DNA of 30,343 bases from SZUA-442 sp051011415 (lineage in GTDB: Bacteria; Actinomycetota; Acidimicrobiia; Spongiisociales; UBA5794), in the NCBI GenBank assembly GCA_051011415.1, contig JBPCTY010000075.1, positions 1 to 30,343 of the forward strand, read 5' to 3'. A model generated the notes under the pieces. It was not told the DNA's origin and did not search any database. It saw nothing but the letters and a program-made list of their open reading frames with translations. Below are positions 7,500-16,407 of this stretch, in pieces (the first letter of the stretch is position 1; every line of letters begins with the position of its first letter). The position numbers and the translations under genes were made by a program.

Positions 7500-9743
7500 A
7501 TGGCAACAAAGACCAAAAGCGGTCGGGCCACGGGGCGGAGTGCTGCAAAGCGCAAACAGAAGAAACCGACGCTGACCAAGCGGGCAACCCTTGCGCTAAG
7601 GGGAGTACCGACAAAGGTTGGCGATCACTTGGGGGACCACAAGGCCGACGTCTGGGGCGTCGCGCTCATCGCTGCTGGCTTCCTTCTCTTTCTCTCATTC
7701 TTTGAATTGTCGGGACCCATTGGTGGCTCCGCGGCAACGGTCCTGCAGTTCGTCGTAGGAATGTGGGCGTTCGTCGTTCCATTCGCCCTCGTCTTTGCCG
7801 GCCTCACCATGATTGGTGTCATCAACAAGGATCACCACGCCAGAACCGTGTCCGGTCTTGCGATCCTGTTCCTCGGGTCCGTCGCGCTGTTCCACCTGAT
7901 GACCGGCAACGCACCGCTTGCAGCCGGAGAGTCTGTGGAAGAGAGCGGTGGCGCAGTCGGCTCGATCATCGCTTTCCCGCTTGAAAGACTCACCGGGTAC
8001 TGGGGAGCGATGGTCATTCTCATTGCGGTCATCGGCGTGGGTGCCCTCCTCATAACCGGCGCATCACTCGGAGACGTCATTCGGAGCATCGCTGCATCGA
8101 TCCGGTCGAGTTGGAAAATGATCGGAGACCTCACGCCCGAACGATCAGCCGACGACGCCACGACCGAGGTCATTGTTGACATTCGGGAGCCCGACGCAGC
8201 GGTTCAACCCGAACTCGCAGTGCCAGAATCCGTTGTTGAGCCCGAGCCGGCGAAGCCTGCCAAGGCAAAGAAGGCCGCAAAGCCAAAGCCAGCGCCGAGC
8301 ACCGAGGGCTACACGCTCCCTCCTCTCGACATCCTCAAGCTTTCGACTGCACAAAACCACGATGGCAGAGGACTGAAGGAGACAGGAGAGGCACTCGAGG
8401 ACTCACTTCGCCAACACGGCGTCGATGCCAAACTCGTCAGAATCGTCCCTGGACCCACTGTTACTCGATATGAGATCGAGCTTGCACCAGGGGTCAAGGT
8501 CAACAAGGTCACCAACCTCAGCAACGACATCGCGTACGCCCTCGCAGCTGCCGATGTCCGGATCCTTGCACCGATCCCGGGAAAGTCTGCGATCGGCGTC
8601 GAGGTACCAAACCGAAAGCGTCAGCTCGTGACGATTGGCGACGTCCTCACTTCGGACGAGGCCAGCAAAGATCACGACCCGATGCTTGTCAGCCTCGGGA
8701 TGGATGTCTCCGGAACACCGCGACTTCTCAGGCTGACTGAGCTTCCTCACGTGTTGATCGCCGGAGCGACAGGTGCGGGAAAGTCTTCGTGCATCAACTC
8801 GCTGCTGACCTCGATCCTTGTACGGGCGACCCCCGAAGAAGTGCGTCTGATTCTTGTTGACCCGAAACGGGTAGAGCTCGGTCAGTACAACGATGCGCCT
8901 CACCTGCTGACACGTGTGATCACGAACCCGAAGAAGGCCGCCGACGCCCTCCAGTGGGCTGTCGGCGAGATGGACCGCCGCTACGACCTTCTTGCAGATG
9001 CAGGGGTACGCGATATCGACTCATACCGCGAGCAATACGACGCAGGCGCTCTCGACGAAGAAATGTTTGACCGCTTCCCGTACATCGTGGTGGTGGTCGA
9101 TGAGCTCAACGACCTGATGATGGTTGCGGGTCGGGTTGTTGAGGACTCGATCGTGCGTATCGCCCAGATGGCACGTGCCGTCGGCATCCACCTTGTGCTC
9201 GCAACGCAGCGCCCATCCGTCAACGTGATCACCGGTGTGATTAAGGCCAACGTGCCGTCCCGGCTTGCGTTCTCAGTGGCAAGCCAGACGGACTCTCGAG
9301 TGATTATCGATCAGGCAGGTGCGGACAAACTTGTCGGTCTCGGCGACATGCTCGTTGTGACGGCGCGCGATCCGAAACCGGAACGCATGCAGGGTTCCTT
9401 TGTTTCTGAAGCTGAGATCCACGGTGTTGTGGACTGGGTCAGGGAACAGCGCGAGGCGCAGTACCGAGATGCTGAGGTATTCGAGACCGCAACCAAGGCA
9501 CAGGCCGACGTCGAAGAGTTCGATGGAGAGGATCCCGAGATCATGCGGCAAGCGATTGAGCTTGTGGTCCGTTCCCAGTTGGGCTCGACATCGATGCTGC
9601 AACGCAAGCTCCGCATCGGATTCGCCCGGGCTGGCCGCGTCATGGACATTCTTGAAGCAAAGGGCGTCGTTGGGCCCTCGGAGGGATCGAAAGCCCGATC
9701 CGTGCTCATCAGCGAAGACGAACTCGAGTCAGTTCTCGGCTAG
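7500..9743 (+). CDS. ftsK: DNA translocase FtsK/SpoIIIE
   Basis: From ATG 7500 this is a 747-residue protein; the frame extends upstream to a GTG at 7458, but the promoter favours the ATG. A basic, Lys-rich start (1-40) precedes four membrane segments (about 52-68, 79-106, 118-134 and 169-187). A short Pro/Lys/Ala-rich linker (about 240-268) follows, then the RecA-like motor with Walker A GATGAGKSS (422-430), Walker B IVVVVDELNDL and ATQRPS. The last 60 residues (QLGSTSMLQRKLRIGFARAGRVMD) are the gamma winged helix that reads polar sequences. The protein pumps chromosome ends through the division septum. The linker is much shorter than in E. coli FtsK, as usual for SpoIIIE/actinobacterial types. 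Confidence 0.97.
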   Translation: MATKTKSGRATGRSAAKRKQKKPTLTKRATLALRGVPTKVGDHLGDHKADVWGVALIAAGFLLFLSFFELSGPIGGSAATVLQFVVGMWAFVVPFALVFAGLTMIGVINKDHHARTVSGLAILFLGSVALFHLMTGNAPLAAGESVEESGGAVGSIIAFPLERLTGYWGAMVILIAVIGVGALLITGASLGDVIRSIAASIRSSWKMIGDLTPERSADDATTEVIVDIREPDAAVQPELAVPESVVEPEPAKPAKAKKAAKPKPAPSTEGYTLPPLDILKLSTAQNHDGRGLKETGEALEDSLRQHGVDAKLVRIVPGPTVTRYEIELAPGVKVNKVTNLSNDIAYALAAADVRILAPIPGKSAIGVEVPNRKRQLVTIGDVLTSDEASKDHDPMLVSLGMDVSGTPRLLRLTELPHVLIAGATGAGKSSCINSLLTSILVRATPEEVRLILVDPKRVELGQYNDAPHLLTRVITNPKKAADALQWAVGEMDRRYDLLADAGVRDIDSYREQYDAGALDEEMFDRFPYIVVVVDELNDLMMVAGRVVEDSIVRIAQMARAVGIHLVLATQRPSVNVITGVIKANVPSRLAFSVASQTDSRVIIDQAGADKLVGLGDMLVVTARDPKPERMQGSFVSEAEIHGVVDWVREQREAQYRDAEVFETATKAQADVEEFDGEDPEIMRQAIELVVRSQLGSTSMLQRKLRIGFARAGRVMDILEAKGVVGPSEGSKARSVLISEDELESVLG

Positions 9744-9764
9744 GACCCGCCATTCCCAGCCATA

Positions 9765-9792
9765 GAGGAGCGTCGTGCAAACGGCGCTCTTC
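9765..9792. terminator. Strong hairpin between convergent ftsK and acyl-CoA ligase genes
   Basis: GAGGAGCGTCGT (9765-9776) and ACGGCGCTCTTC (9781-9792) form a 12-pair stem, with a few G-U pairs, around a GCAA tetraloop of the stable GNRA type. It sits in the 78-base gap between two converging genes and probably terminates transcripts from both sides. Confidence 0.65.
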
Positions 9793-9821
9793 GTCATTGT
9801 GGAACCAAGCGAGTGACTTGG

Positions 9822-11444
9822 CTATGAACCGTCCGCCATAAGCAGGTCCTTGTATTCGTCCCGAACGACCTTCTTGTCGAACTTCCCTGTTCCTGTCTTC
9901 GGGATTGACTCAATGAAGATGAACTCGTCGGGCATCCACCACGCAGCGATGCGCGGTGCGATGAAATCGGATAGCTCTTCGGAGGTGACCTCAATGTCGG
10001 GACGAGCGACGATGAATGCGACGGGCCGCTCCTGCCACTTTGGATGGGAGAGGCCAACCACAGTTGCCTCAGCAACCTTCGGATGCGCCATCAGTTCATT
10101 CTCCACATCCAGCGATGAAATCCACTCTCCGCCGGACTTGATGACATCTTTGGCTCTGTCGGTGATGCGGATGTACCCCTCTGGGGTGATCTTGCACACA
10201 TCACCGGTACGCAGCCAGCCATCAACAAAGGAGAACTTGGACCGATCGTCCTTGTAATACTCCGCTGCGATCCAGGGTCCCCGAATGAGCAACTCGCCAA
10301 ATGCCTCACCGTCATGTGGGAGAGCCTCATCGTTCTCGTCCACGATCTTCACCTGGAGCCCGGGAATCGGCCGCCCGGCGGTCTCCAGCACATCGAGCTG
10401 CGTTTCCCATGGCTTGTCCGACAACGCCGGCTTGATGGTTGCAGCAGACGCAACCGGATTCGTTTCCGTCATGCCCCAACCCTGCACAACCCGTACGCCG
10501 CGCTCACGCTCGAACCAGTCGATCATCGACCGAGGCACTGCGCTGCCTCCGCAGAAAAGCGCCCGCATGTGCGAAATGTCGATATCCGGATTCGCCTCGA
10601 GATGCTGCTGGATCCCAAGCCACACCGTTGGCACACCTGCAGAGAAAGTGACCCCTTCGTCGACGAACAGATCCGTGAGTGCCTTCCCCGACAGGTCAGG
10701 TCCGGGGTAGGTGATCTTGGAGCCTGCGGTCACGGCCATCCATGGGTATCCCCATGCTGATGCATGGAACATCGGGACGACCGGGAGCAGATTGTCGACG
10801 TCGTAGATGGGATTCGCCGCCATATTCGAAAGCGTATGGAGGTAGGTGGAGCGCTGGGTGTACGCAACGCCCTTCGGGTGACCGGTGGTCCCCGACGTGT
10901 AGCAGTACATCATCGGTGATCGCTCATCGAGCAATGGCCAGCTCTCCACGGGTGCGACGTCGGCAATGAGATCCTCGTACGCAATCGCACCTTCGATTCC
11001 TGAACCTTCGGCAGTGGCACCCATGACGACGATCGTCTCCACGGTGTCGAAGGTGTCAACGAGCGGAGCAAGCAGAGGGGCAAGATCGGGGTCGACAAAG
11101 ATGACCTTGTCCTCGGCGTGGTTCACGATGTAGGTGACCTGGTCCTGGAACAACCTGATATTGATGGTGTGACAGATGCGGCCGGAGTTCGCCGTGGCCC
11201 AATAGAGCTCGTGATGGCGGATGTTGTTCCACGCAAAGGTGCCGATCGCATCACCCACAGACGTGCCGAGCTTCTGATCCAGGGCAGCAGCAAGCCGTCG
11301 AACCCTGTCGTCGGTTTCTAGATAGGTCGTGCGATGCAACGAAAGGTCGGACTCAACCGAAAGGATTTCCTGCTGTGGGTACTGCCACACAGCGTTGTCG
11401 TACAGCGTGCTCAAGAGCAGCGGGAAGTCATCTTGCATGTGCAT
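9822..11444 (-). CDS. Acyl-CoA synthetase (AMP-forming fatty acid-CoA ligase)
   Basis: This 540-residue ANL-superfamily enzyme activates a carboxylic acid with ATP to the acyl-adenylate and then the CoA thioester. The P-loop YTSGTTGHPKG, the adenine-binding GWGMTETNP, the hinge region (LRTGDVCKITPEGYIRITDRAKDVIKSGGEWIS, cited in part) and the catalytic Lys in PKTGTGKFDKK are all present. The sequence style fits medium- or long-chain fatty acid ligases, but the chain length cannot be read from the motifs. ATG 11444 is chosen over an in-frame ATG at 11474 because GGAGGA lies six bases ahead of it. It is divergent from the pabB-pabC fusion across about 98 bases. Confidence 0.92.
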   Translation of the reverse strand: MHMQDDFPLLLSTLYDNAVWQYPQQEILSVESDLSLHRTTYLETDDRVRRLAAALDQKLGTSVGDAIGTFAWNNIRHHELYWATANSGRICHTINIRLFQDQVTYIVNHAEDKVIFVDPDLAPLLAPLVDTFDTVETIVVMGATAEGSGIEGAIAYEDLIADVAPVESWPLLDERSPMMYCYTSGTTGHPKGVAYTQRSTYLHTLSNMAANPIYDVDNLLPVVPMFHASAWGYPWMAVTAGSKITYPGPDLSGKALTDLFVDEGVTFSAGVPTVWLGIQQHLEANPDIDISHMRALFCGGSAVPRSMIDWFERERGVRVVQGWGMTETNPVASAATIKPALSDKPWETQLDVLETAGRPIPGLQVKIVDENDEALPHDGEAFGELLIRGPWIAAEYYKDDRSKFSFVDGWLRTGDVCKITPEGYIRITDRAKDVIKSGGEWISSLDVENELMAHPKVAEATVVGLSHPKWQERPVAFIVARPDIEVTSEELSDFIAPRIAAWWMPDEFIFIESIPKTGTGKFDKKVVRDEYKDLLMADGS

Positions 11445-11542
11445 TGTGGATCCTCCGATTCGTTCAGGCAGCATACGAGGACGGCCAAACCCTCGCCGAG
11501 ATAGTGCATCGGCGAGGCGCCGACGTGCGTAGCCTCAACGTG

Positions 11543-13333
11543 ATGTACGGCGCACAGTTCGACGACGCAGAAACCCGGTCGACCGTGGTTCTCAGCGAGC
11601 CAGTAGAAGCCATCGAGGCCAAGGCTCTCGACGACGTGCCTGATGCGCTCGAGGCTGTGGCATCGGCAGCGCGGCAAGGCCGCTGGGTTGCTGGGTACGT
11701 CACCTACGACGCGGCGCCAGCGTTCGACCGATCGCTCGAAGTCCCCGGACAGCCAGACGGTCCGTATGCGTGGTTCGGCGTCTTCGGTCGAGCCGACACT
11801 CTTTCAAGCACAACGCATGAACGCGCGCCGCAGGGCGCCTACTCGGTCTCTCGATGGTCACCTGCAATTGAACGGTCCGAGTATGAAGGGGCCTTCAAGG
11901 TCGTACGCGACCACATCCGAGACGGCGACACCTACCAGGTCAACCTCACATTTCCCTTGCGAGCAGCATTCAACGGTGATGCGGCTGCGTTATACGGCGA
12001 CCTGATGCACAGCCAGCGAGCGAGATATGGCGCCCACATCTGGCACGACGAGACACACGTGATCAGCGCATCGCCCGAGAGATTCTTTCGAGTTGACGGC
12101 CGCCGCATAACGACACGCCCGATGAAGGGGACCCGCCCGAGAGGGAGATGGCTGGAAGAGGATGCTGCGCTTGCAGCCGAGCTCGCCGCGTCCGAGAAGG
12201 ATCGCGCTGAGAACCTGATGATCGTGGATCTGATCCGAAACGACCTCGGTCGGATCGCAGAATTTGGATCGGTTGACGTCGAGGAGCTCTTCGCCATCGA
12301 GAAGTACCCGACCGTCTGGCAGATGACCTCGCAGATCTCTGCCGAGTTGTCGGACGCTATCGAGCTTGGCGACGTGTTCCATGCCCTGTTCCCCTGTGGA
12401 TCGGTGACCGGAGCGCCGAAACCGAGATCAACCGAGATCATCTCGGAAGTCGAGCACCACGCACGCGGCCCATATTGCGGCGCAATCGGGCTGGTTCCGC
12501 CAGGTGACGGACTCGACGGAGCCACGTTCAACGTGGCGATTCGCACCGCCGTGCTGAACGCGGAAGAGGGGATAGCGAGCTATCACGTCGGCGGGGGCGT
12601 GATATGGGATTCGAGTGCAGATGACGAATACGACGAAGCCCTGACAAAGGCGCTCGTGCTGTCGTCCCGACCGTCGCCGGAGGGGGTATTCGAATCCATC
12701 CGATGGGACGGCGAATATGTGTGGCTCGATGAGCACCTCGCTCGTCTCAGGGCATCAGCCTCGTTCCTCGGTATCGACGTCGCTATTGATGCGATAGCGA
12801 GTGGCCTCACCGCTCTCGAGCAAGTGCTCACTGCGCCCACGAAGGTCAGGGTTACCGCATCTTCGGCGGGTCCGCGAATTGACACCGACCCTGCGCCTGC
12901 CCGCTTCCGGACAAAGCCAGGAGTCGATGCCGGGCCTGTCCACGTGGCGATCGATTTCGATCCCATTGAGAGAACCGACATCCGGTGGTATCACAAGACA
13001 ACGGACCGAAGCCGCTACGTGATCCGGATGAAACGACACGCTGATGCCGACGAGGTACTTCTCACGAACGATCACGGCAACGTGACCGAGGGGACTTTCA
13101 CAAACATTGCGGTCCTTCTCGATGGCGAATGGCTCACCCCACCGATCGAAGACGGACTTCTTCCCGGCGTCATGCGGGCTCAGTTGCTACGAGACGGAAC
13201 GGTGGTGGAGGGGAGTATCAGCGCTGCCGAGCTGCCATCAAGCGATGCGATTGCGGTCTTCAACTCGGTCAGAGGATGGCGAAGTGCCGTGCTCGTCGCG
13301 TCATATGGGGTTACCGTAGGTGTCGATGGTTGA
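11543..13333 (+). CDS. pabB: Aminodeoxychorismate synthase component I fused to aminodeoxychorismate lyase
   Basis: This is a 596-residue fusion. The first two thirds is the chorismate-binding (TrpE/PabB) domain: DGDTYQVNLTFPL, SPERFF, TRPMKGTRPRG, ENLMIVDLIRNDLGR and the end motif FPCGSVTGAPKPR. The last third is a class IV PLP domain (PabC-like): WYHKTTDR with the probable PLP Lys, NVTEGTFTNIAV, and TPPIEDGLLPGVMR. Together they would convert chorismate to p-aminobenzoate for folate, needing only a separate glutamine amidotransferase (PabA), which is not in the window. The frame is open upstream to 11375, but TAGCCT at 11530-11535 seven bases before ATG 11543 supports this start. The gene overlaps the next by eight bases. 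Confidence 0.93.
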   Translation: MYGAQFDDAETRSTVVLSEPVEAIEAKALDDVPDALEAVASAARQGRWVAGYVTYDAAPAFDRSLEVPGQPDGPYAWFGVFGRADTLSSTTHERAPQGAYSVSRWSPAIERSEYEGAFKVVRDHIRDGDTYQVNLTFPLRAAFNGDAAALYGDLMHSQRARYGAHIWHDETHVISASPERFFRVDGRRITTRPMKGTRPRGRWLEEDAALAAELAASEKDRAENLMIVDLIRNDLGRIAEFGSVDVEELFAIEKYPTVWQMTSQISAELSDAIELGDVFHALFPCGSVTGAPKPRSTEIISEVEHHARGPYCGAIGLVPPGDGLDGATFNVAIRTAVLNAEEGIASYHVGGGVIWDSSADDEYDEALTKALVLSSRPSPEGVFESIRWDGEYVWLDEHLARLRASASFLGIDVAIDAIASGLTALEQVLTAPTKVRVTASSAGPRIDTDPAPARFRTKPGVDAGPVHVAIDFDPIERTDIRWYHKTTDRSRYVIRMKRHADADEVLLTNDHGNVTEGTFTNIAVLLDGEWLTPPIEDGLLPGVMRAQLLRDGTVVEGSISAAELPSSDAIAVFNSVRGWRSAVLVASYGVTVGVDG

Positions 13334-13736
13334 TGACGACATCACTCGCCAGCTTGCTGACGTCCAAAAACGGCTGCTCGATCTGCCAGACGACGCGTTC
13401 GAAGAACGCTACGAGCTGCGAAGGCAGCAAGACGAGCTCCGCTCGATCGCCCGCTCGGGGGACAACCCGATGGACCGCGGGAGAAGCGATGAGGAACTCC
13501 TCGCCGAGCTCGCGAGTTTGCGGGACCGCATGAAGTACATCGAGAAGCAACGGATCGATCTCGTGCAACAGGCAGGGAGCGGCGGTGCCACCTCGAGCGA
13601 GATGGGCAACCTCGGTGGCGTCCAGATCAACAAGGGCATTGATGATGCGATGGGTCTCGGCGAAATCAAGAACCGGATCGGCATCCTGAAGGGGATCCTC
13701 CAGGACCGTGGGATTCCCGTCCCACCCGCTGAATAG
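13326..13736 (+). CDS. Small coiled-coil protein of unknown function, coupled to pabB-pabC
   Basis: This encodes 136 residues from ATG 13326 (GTG 13320 in frame would add two). I do not recognise the family. The first 85 residues are strongly charged and heptad-like (ITRQLADVQKRLLDL, RYELRRQQDELRSIARSG, LLAELASLRDRMKYIEKQR), indicating a coiled coil. A Gly-rich bend and a conserved-looking helical end (MGLGEIKNRIGILKGILQDRG) follow. There is no signal peptide or membrane segment, so it is cytoplasmic. It overlaps the end of the pab fusion by eight bases and has a TACCGT hexamer eight bases before the ATG, so it may be both coupled and separately transcribed. Confidence 0.75.
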   Translation: MVDDDITRQLADVQKRLLDLPDDAFEERYELRRQQDELRSIARSGDNPMDRGRSDEELLAELASLRDRMKYIEKQRIDLVQQAGSGGATSSEMGNLGGVQINKGIDDAMGLGEIKNRIGILKGILQDRGIPVPPAE

Positions 13737-13787
13737 GGACACGACCCGAGAAATCGGTGGCGCCGGGCTCGGCTACGCTCGCCATCC

Positions 13788-14669
13788 ATGGGCGATTATC
13801 ACGTTCACCTGCATCCGCACGGCCCCCACACCGGCGACGGACCACCACCCGGCCAGTATCCGATGGATCACATCGAGGCCTACGTCGAAGCCGCGCTCTC
13901 AAATGGTGCCACCGAGATCGCATTCACAGAGCACCTGTACCGGTGCGTGGAGTCTGGGCCTGTGCTCGGACCCTGGTGGGAGGGGAGCGGGCACGCACAC
14001 CTGGCCGACAGGACGGAGGCATACGTCGCGTCCGAACGGGTGCTATCGCTTGACCGGTACGTTCAGGCAGTAGTCGCAGCAAAGGACCGCGGTCTTCCGG
14101 TACTCCTTGGTCTTGAGGTCGACTATTTCCCGGATACGGCACAGGCCGTATTGGAGTTTCTTTCCCCGTATCCGTGGGACATCCTCATCGCATCGACCCA
14201 TTGGCTCGGCGCTTGGGGAGTCGACCTGCCGGAACAGATCGGCGAGTTCGACCGCGTCGGGCGAGAAGCTGCATATGACGAGTATTTCCGCGTCGAATCC
14301 GAGTTGGCGGCGTCCGGCCTTTTCGATGTGCTCGCCCATGCGGACGTCGTGAAGAAGCAAGGAATCTTCCTGCCACAGCCGCCGCTCGACATGTACGAGA
14401 ACCTTGCCGTGGCGGCAGCCCGGGGCGGTACTGCCGTTGAGGTCTCAACGGCTGGTTTGTATCAACCCGCAGGCGAGATGTATCCCGCTGAGCCACTGCT
14501 CCAACGGTTCTTCAACCACGGTGTGCCAATCACACTTGCCTCTGATGCCCACGTGCCGGAGCACTGCGCACGTGGCAGGGACGCCGCCATGGACCTTGCA
14601 CGATCGGTTGGCTACACCGAGAGGATTGCCTTCTCGAAACGTGTCGGAAAGATGGTGCCGCTCAGATAG
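13788..14669 (+). CDS. PHP-domain phosphoesterase, histidinol-phosphatase (HisK) type
   Basis: This is a 293-residue PHP-fold protein. The N-terminal metal motif YHVHLHPHG (4-12), the Glu-His pair in FTEHLYRC, the Glu in LGLEVDYF, ASTHWLG, the His in LAHADVVKK and the C-terminal SDAHVPEHCARG give a full set of PHP metal ligands. The closest functional parallel is HisK-type histidinol phosphatase (histidine synthesis), but PHP phosphoesterases on other substrates look alike, and no other his gene is nearby. TACGCT (13774-13779) lies eight bases before the ATG with no Shine-Dalgarno sequence. The gene converges with the META-domain gene, overlapping by eight bases. Confidence 0.85.
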   Translation: MGDYHVHLHPHGPHTGDGPPPGQYPMDHIEAYVEAALSNGATEIAFTEHLYRCVESGPVLGPWWEGSGHAHLADRTEAYVASERVLSLDRYVQAVVAAKDRGLPVLLGLEVDYFPDTAQAVLEFLSPYPWDILIASTHWLGAWGVDLPEQIGEFDRVGREAAYDEYFRVESELAASGLFDVLAHADVVKKQGIFLPQPPLDMYENLAVAAARGGTAVEVSTAGLYQPAGEMYPAEPLLQRFFNHGVPITLASDAHVPEHCARGRDAAMDLARSVGYTERIAFSKRVGKMVPLR

Positions 14670-15018
14670 CGGATTGGTTCGCTCGCCAGATGAGGATGGG
14701 GCTATCGGCCGTGTCCCGTGCCACAAGTAGACCGCCATCGATCTCAACGCTCTCGATCGCGTGTAGCAAAGCGAGATACCTCCGTTCCTGAGCCATCACT
14801 GGCTCTGGGCACATCATCATCGTCAGCGCCATCGCATCAGGAAGCTCGGTCAATTCGCCTGACGTGGTGAATCGATTGCACGATGCGGATCCTCCCACTC
14901 GATCCTCAGCGAATTCGAGAGTGGCCTCCACGTCAGGAAGCGCGTCCGTCAGGTTGCCATCGTCCCCGGCAAGCTGGGCAAGCACCCACACATGCTGTGT
15001 GATCGATGAGTCGGTCAT
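14662..15018 (-). CDS. META-domain (HslJ-like) protein
   Basis: This encodes 118 residues from ATG 15018. A much longer open frame continues upstream across rimO but is a shadow. The central SCNRFTTSGEL followed by ALTMMMCPEPVMAQERRYLALL matches the META domain (HslJ/DUF306): a Cys-Asn-Arg-Phe motif and a second Cys before a conserved E-x-x-Y/F-L. HslJ-type proteins are usually exported or lipoproteins and have been tied to novobiocin resistance and stress; this one has no signal peptide, so it may be cytoplasmic. TACCTT (15031-15026) lies seven bases before the ATG. It is divergent from rimO and convergent with the PHP gene. The precise role is unknown. Confidence 0.75.
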   Translation of the reverse strand: MTDSSITQHVWVLAQLAGDDGNLTDALPDVEATLEFAEDRVGGSASCNRFTTSGELTELPDAMALTMMMCPEPVMAQERRYLALLHAIESVEIDGGLLVARDTADSPILIWRANQSAI

Positions 15019-15090
15019 GTCCGCAAAGGTAGGCGAACATCTGTCGGACGCCGACCGGCTCAGCACCCTCAGCCGCCTACCCTCGCAGTC

Positions 15091-16407
15091 ATGCCCGCTC
15101 CCTCTATTTGGCTGACGACGCTCGGTTGCTCGAAAAACCAGGTCGACAGCGACAAGATCACCGCCGTACTTGGCGACGCCGGGTACACCGATGCCAGCGA
15201 TCCGGCAACGGCAGATGTGGTGATGGTGAACACCTGCGGGTTCATCGACGCCGCCAGACGTGAGTCGATTGACACAATCCTGCAGCTGTCCGAGGAGAAG
15301 GCATCGGACGCCAAGCTTGTCGTGATGGGCTGTATGGCGCAACGGTACGAGCAGGAGCTCGTCGACGCATTGCCCGAGGCCGATGCCGTGATCGGGCTTG
15401 ACCGCTACCCAGAGCTGGTTGGAGAGCTTGATGCAATGACGCATTGGGAGCCGATCACAATCTCCGGTGTGCGCCGTTCCAAGATGGACATCCTCAATGT
15501 CGTCGAGCGGCCGACATCGACAACTCCGTATGCATACGTCAAGGTGGCAGAGGGCTGCGACAAGACGTGCGCATTCTGTGCAATCCCACTGATTCGTGGC
15601 AAGCAGCGGTCGCGATCGGGCGAGAGCATCGTGGCAGAGGTATCGCACCTGGTGGGTGGAGGCGTCCAAGAGGTCGTGCTCGTTGCACAGGACCTTGCCG
15701 CGTATGGCCGAGACAACGGATCGGGATCAATCGAAGCTCTCGTCGAGCAGGTCGCAGATGTGGACGGGCTCGGCCGCCTCCGGCTCTACTACCTCTATCC
15801 GCGCGAGATCAGACCCGCACTCATCGAGCTGATGGCCACCCATCCGACCATCGCCAACTATTTCGATCTCTCGCTTCAGCATGCATCGCCGACGCTGCTG
15901 CGGTCGATGAAACGGCCGGGTAGCGGTGAAAAGCATCTCGATCTCATCCGATCAATCAGGGATGCGGCTCCCGATGCTGCGACAAGGTCAAGCTTCATCG
16001 TGGGATATCCGGGGGAGACGGAGGACGACATTGAGACCCTCGCCGACTTCCTTCGGGAAGCCAAGCTGAGCTGGGCCGGATTCTTTCCCTATAGCGCTGA
16101 GGAAGGAACGGTGGCCGCGACTTTGGATGGACAGGTTCCCTCGAACGAGATCAGCGAGCGACTCAGGCACCTCCACTCGATACAGGACGACCTCACTGCG
16201 GCCGCGAATGCAGCGGTCGTGGGATCGAGGATGCACGTGCTCGTCGATCAGGTCGAGGAAGGGCAGCCGGTGGGGAGGTCCTATCGCGAAGCGCCAGAGA
16301 TCGACGGGATGATCCTGCTCGACAGTGGCGACACGGGTGCGTGGGTTGACGTCGAGATCGACGGTTCCTACGGATCGGACCTGTCGGGGACGGTTGTCTC
16401 GCAATGA
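15091..16407 (+). CDS. rimO: Ribosomal protein S12 methylthiotransferase
   Basis: This 438-residue radical-SAM enzyme adds a methylthio group to the conserved Asp of ribosomal protein S12. The N-terminal UPF0004 domain has Cys13 (LGCSKNQVDS), Cys49 (NTCGF) and Cys81 (GCMAQR) for the auxiliary cluster. The radical-SAM CxxxCxxC is at 156/160/163 (GCDKTCAFCAIPLIRG), and the C-terminal 70 residues are a TRAM domain. QDLAAYGRD and LYYLYP separate it from MiaB, which is encoded at 21652. TACCCT (15078-15083) lies seven bases before the ATG. The stop overlaps the cinA start (ATGA). pgsA, common between rimO and cinA in actinobacteria, is missing here. Confidence 0.96.
   Translation: MPAPSIWLTTLGCSKNQVDSDKITAVLGDAGYTDASDPATADVVMVNTCGFIDAARRESIDTILQLSEEKASDAKLVVMGCMAQRYEQELVDALPEADAVIGLDRYPELVGELDAMTHWEPITISGVRRSKMDILNVVERPTSTTPYAYVKVAEGCDKTCAFCAIPLIRGKQRSRSGESIVAEVSHLVGGGVQEVVLVAQDLAAYGRDNGSGSIEALVEQVADVDGLGRLRLYYLYPREIRPALIELMATHPTIANYFDLSLQHASPTLLRSMKRPGSGEKHLDLIRSIRDAAPDAATRSSFIVGYPGETEDDIETLADFLREAKLSWAGFFPYSAEEGTVAATLDGQVPSNEISERLRHLHSIQDDLTAAANAAVVGSRMHVLVDQVEEGQPVGRSYREAPEIDGMILLDSGDTGAWVDVEIDGSYGSDLSGTVVSQ

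Noticed and set aside
14662..15669. Long minus-strand open frame of 335 codons reaching across rimO
   Set aside because: Only the last 118 codons carry a recognisable domain and a -10 plus ATG; the rest is antisense to clear rimO motifs.
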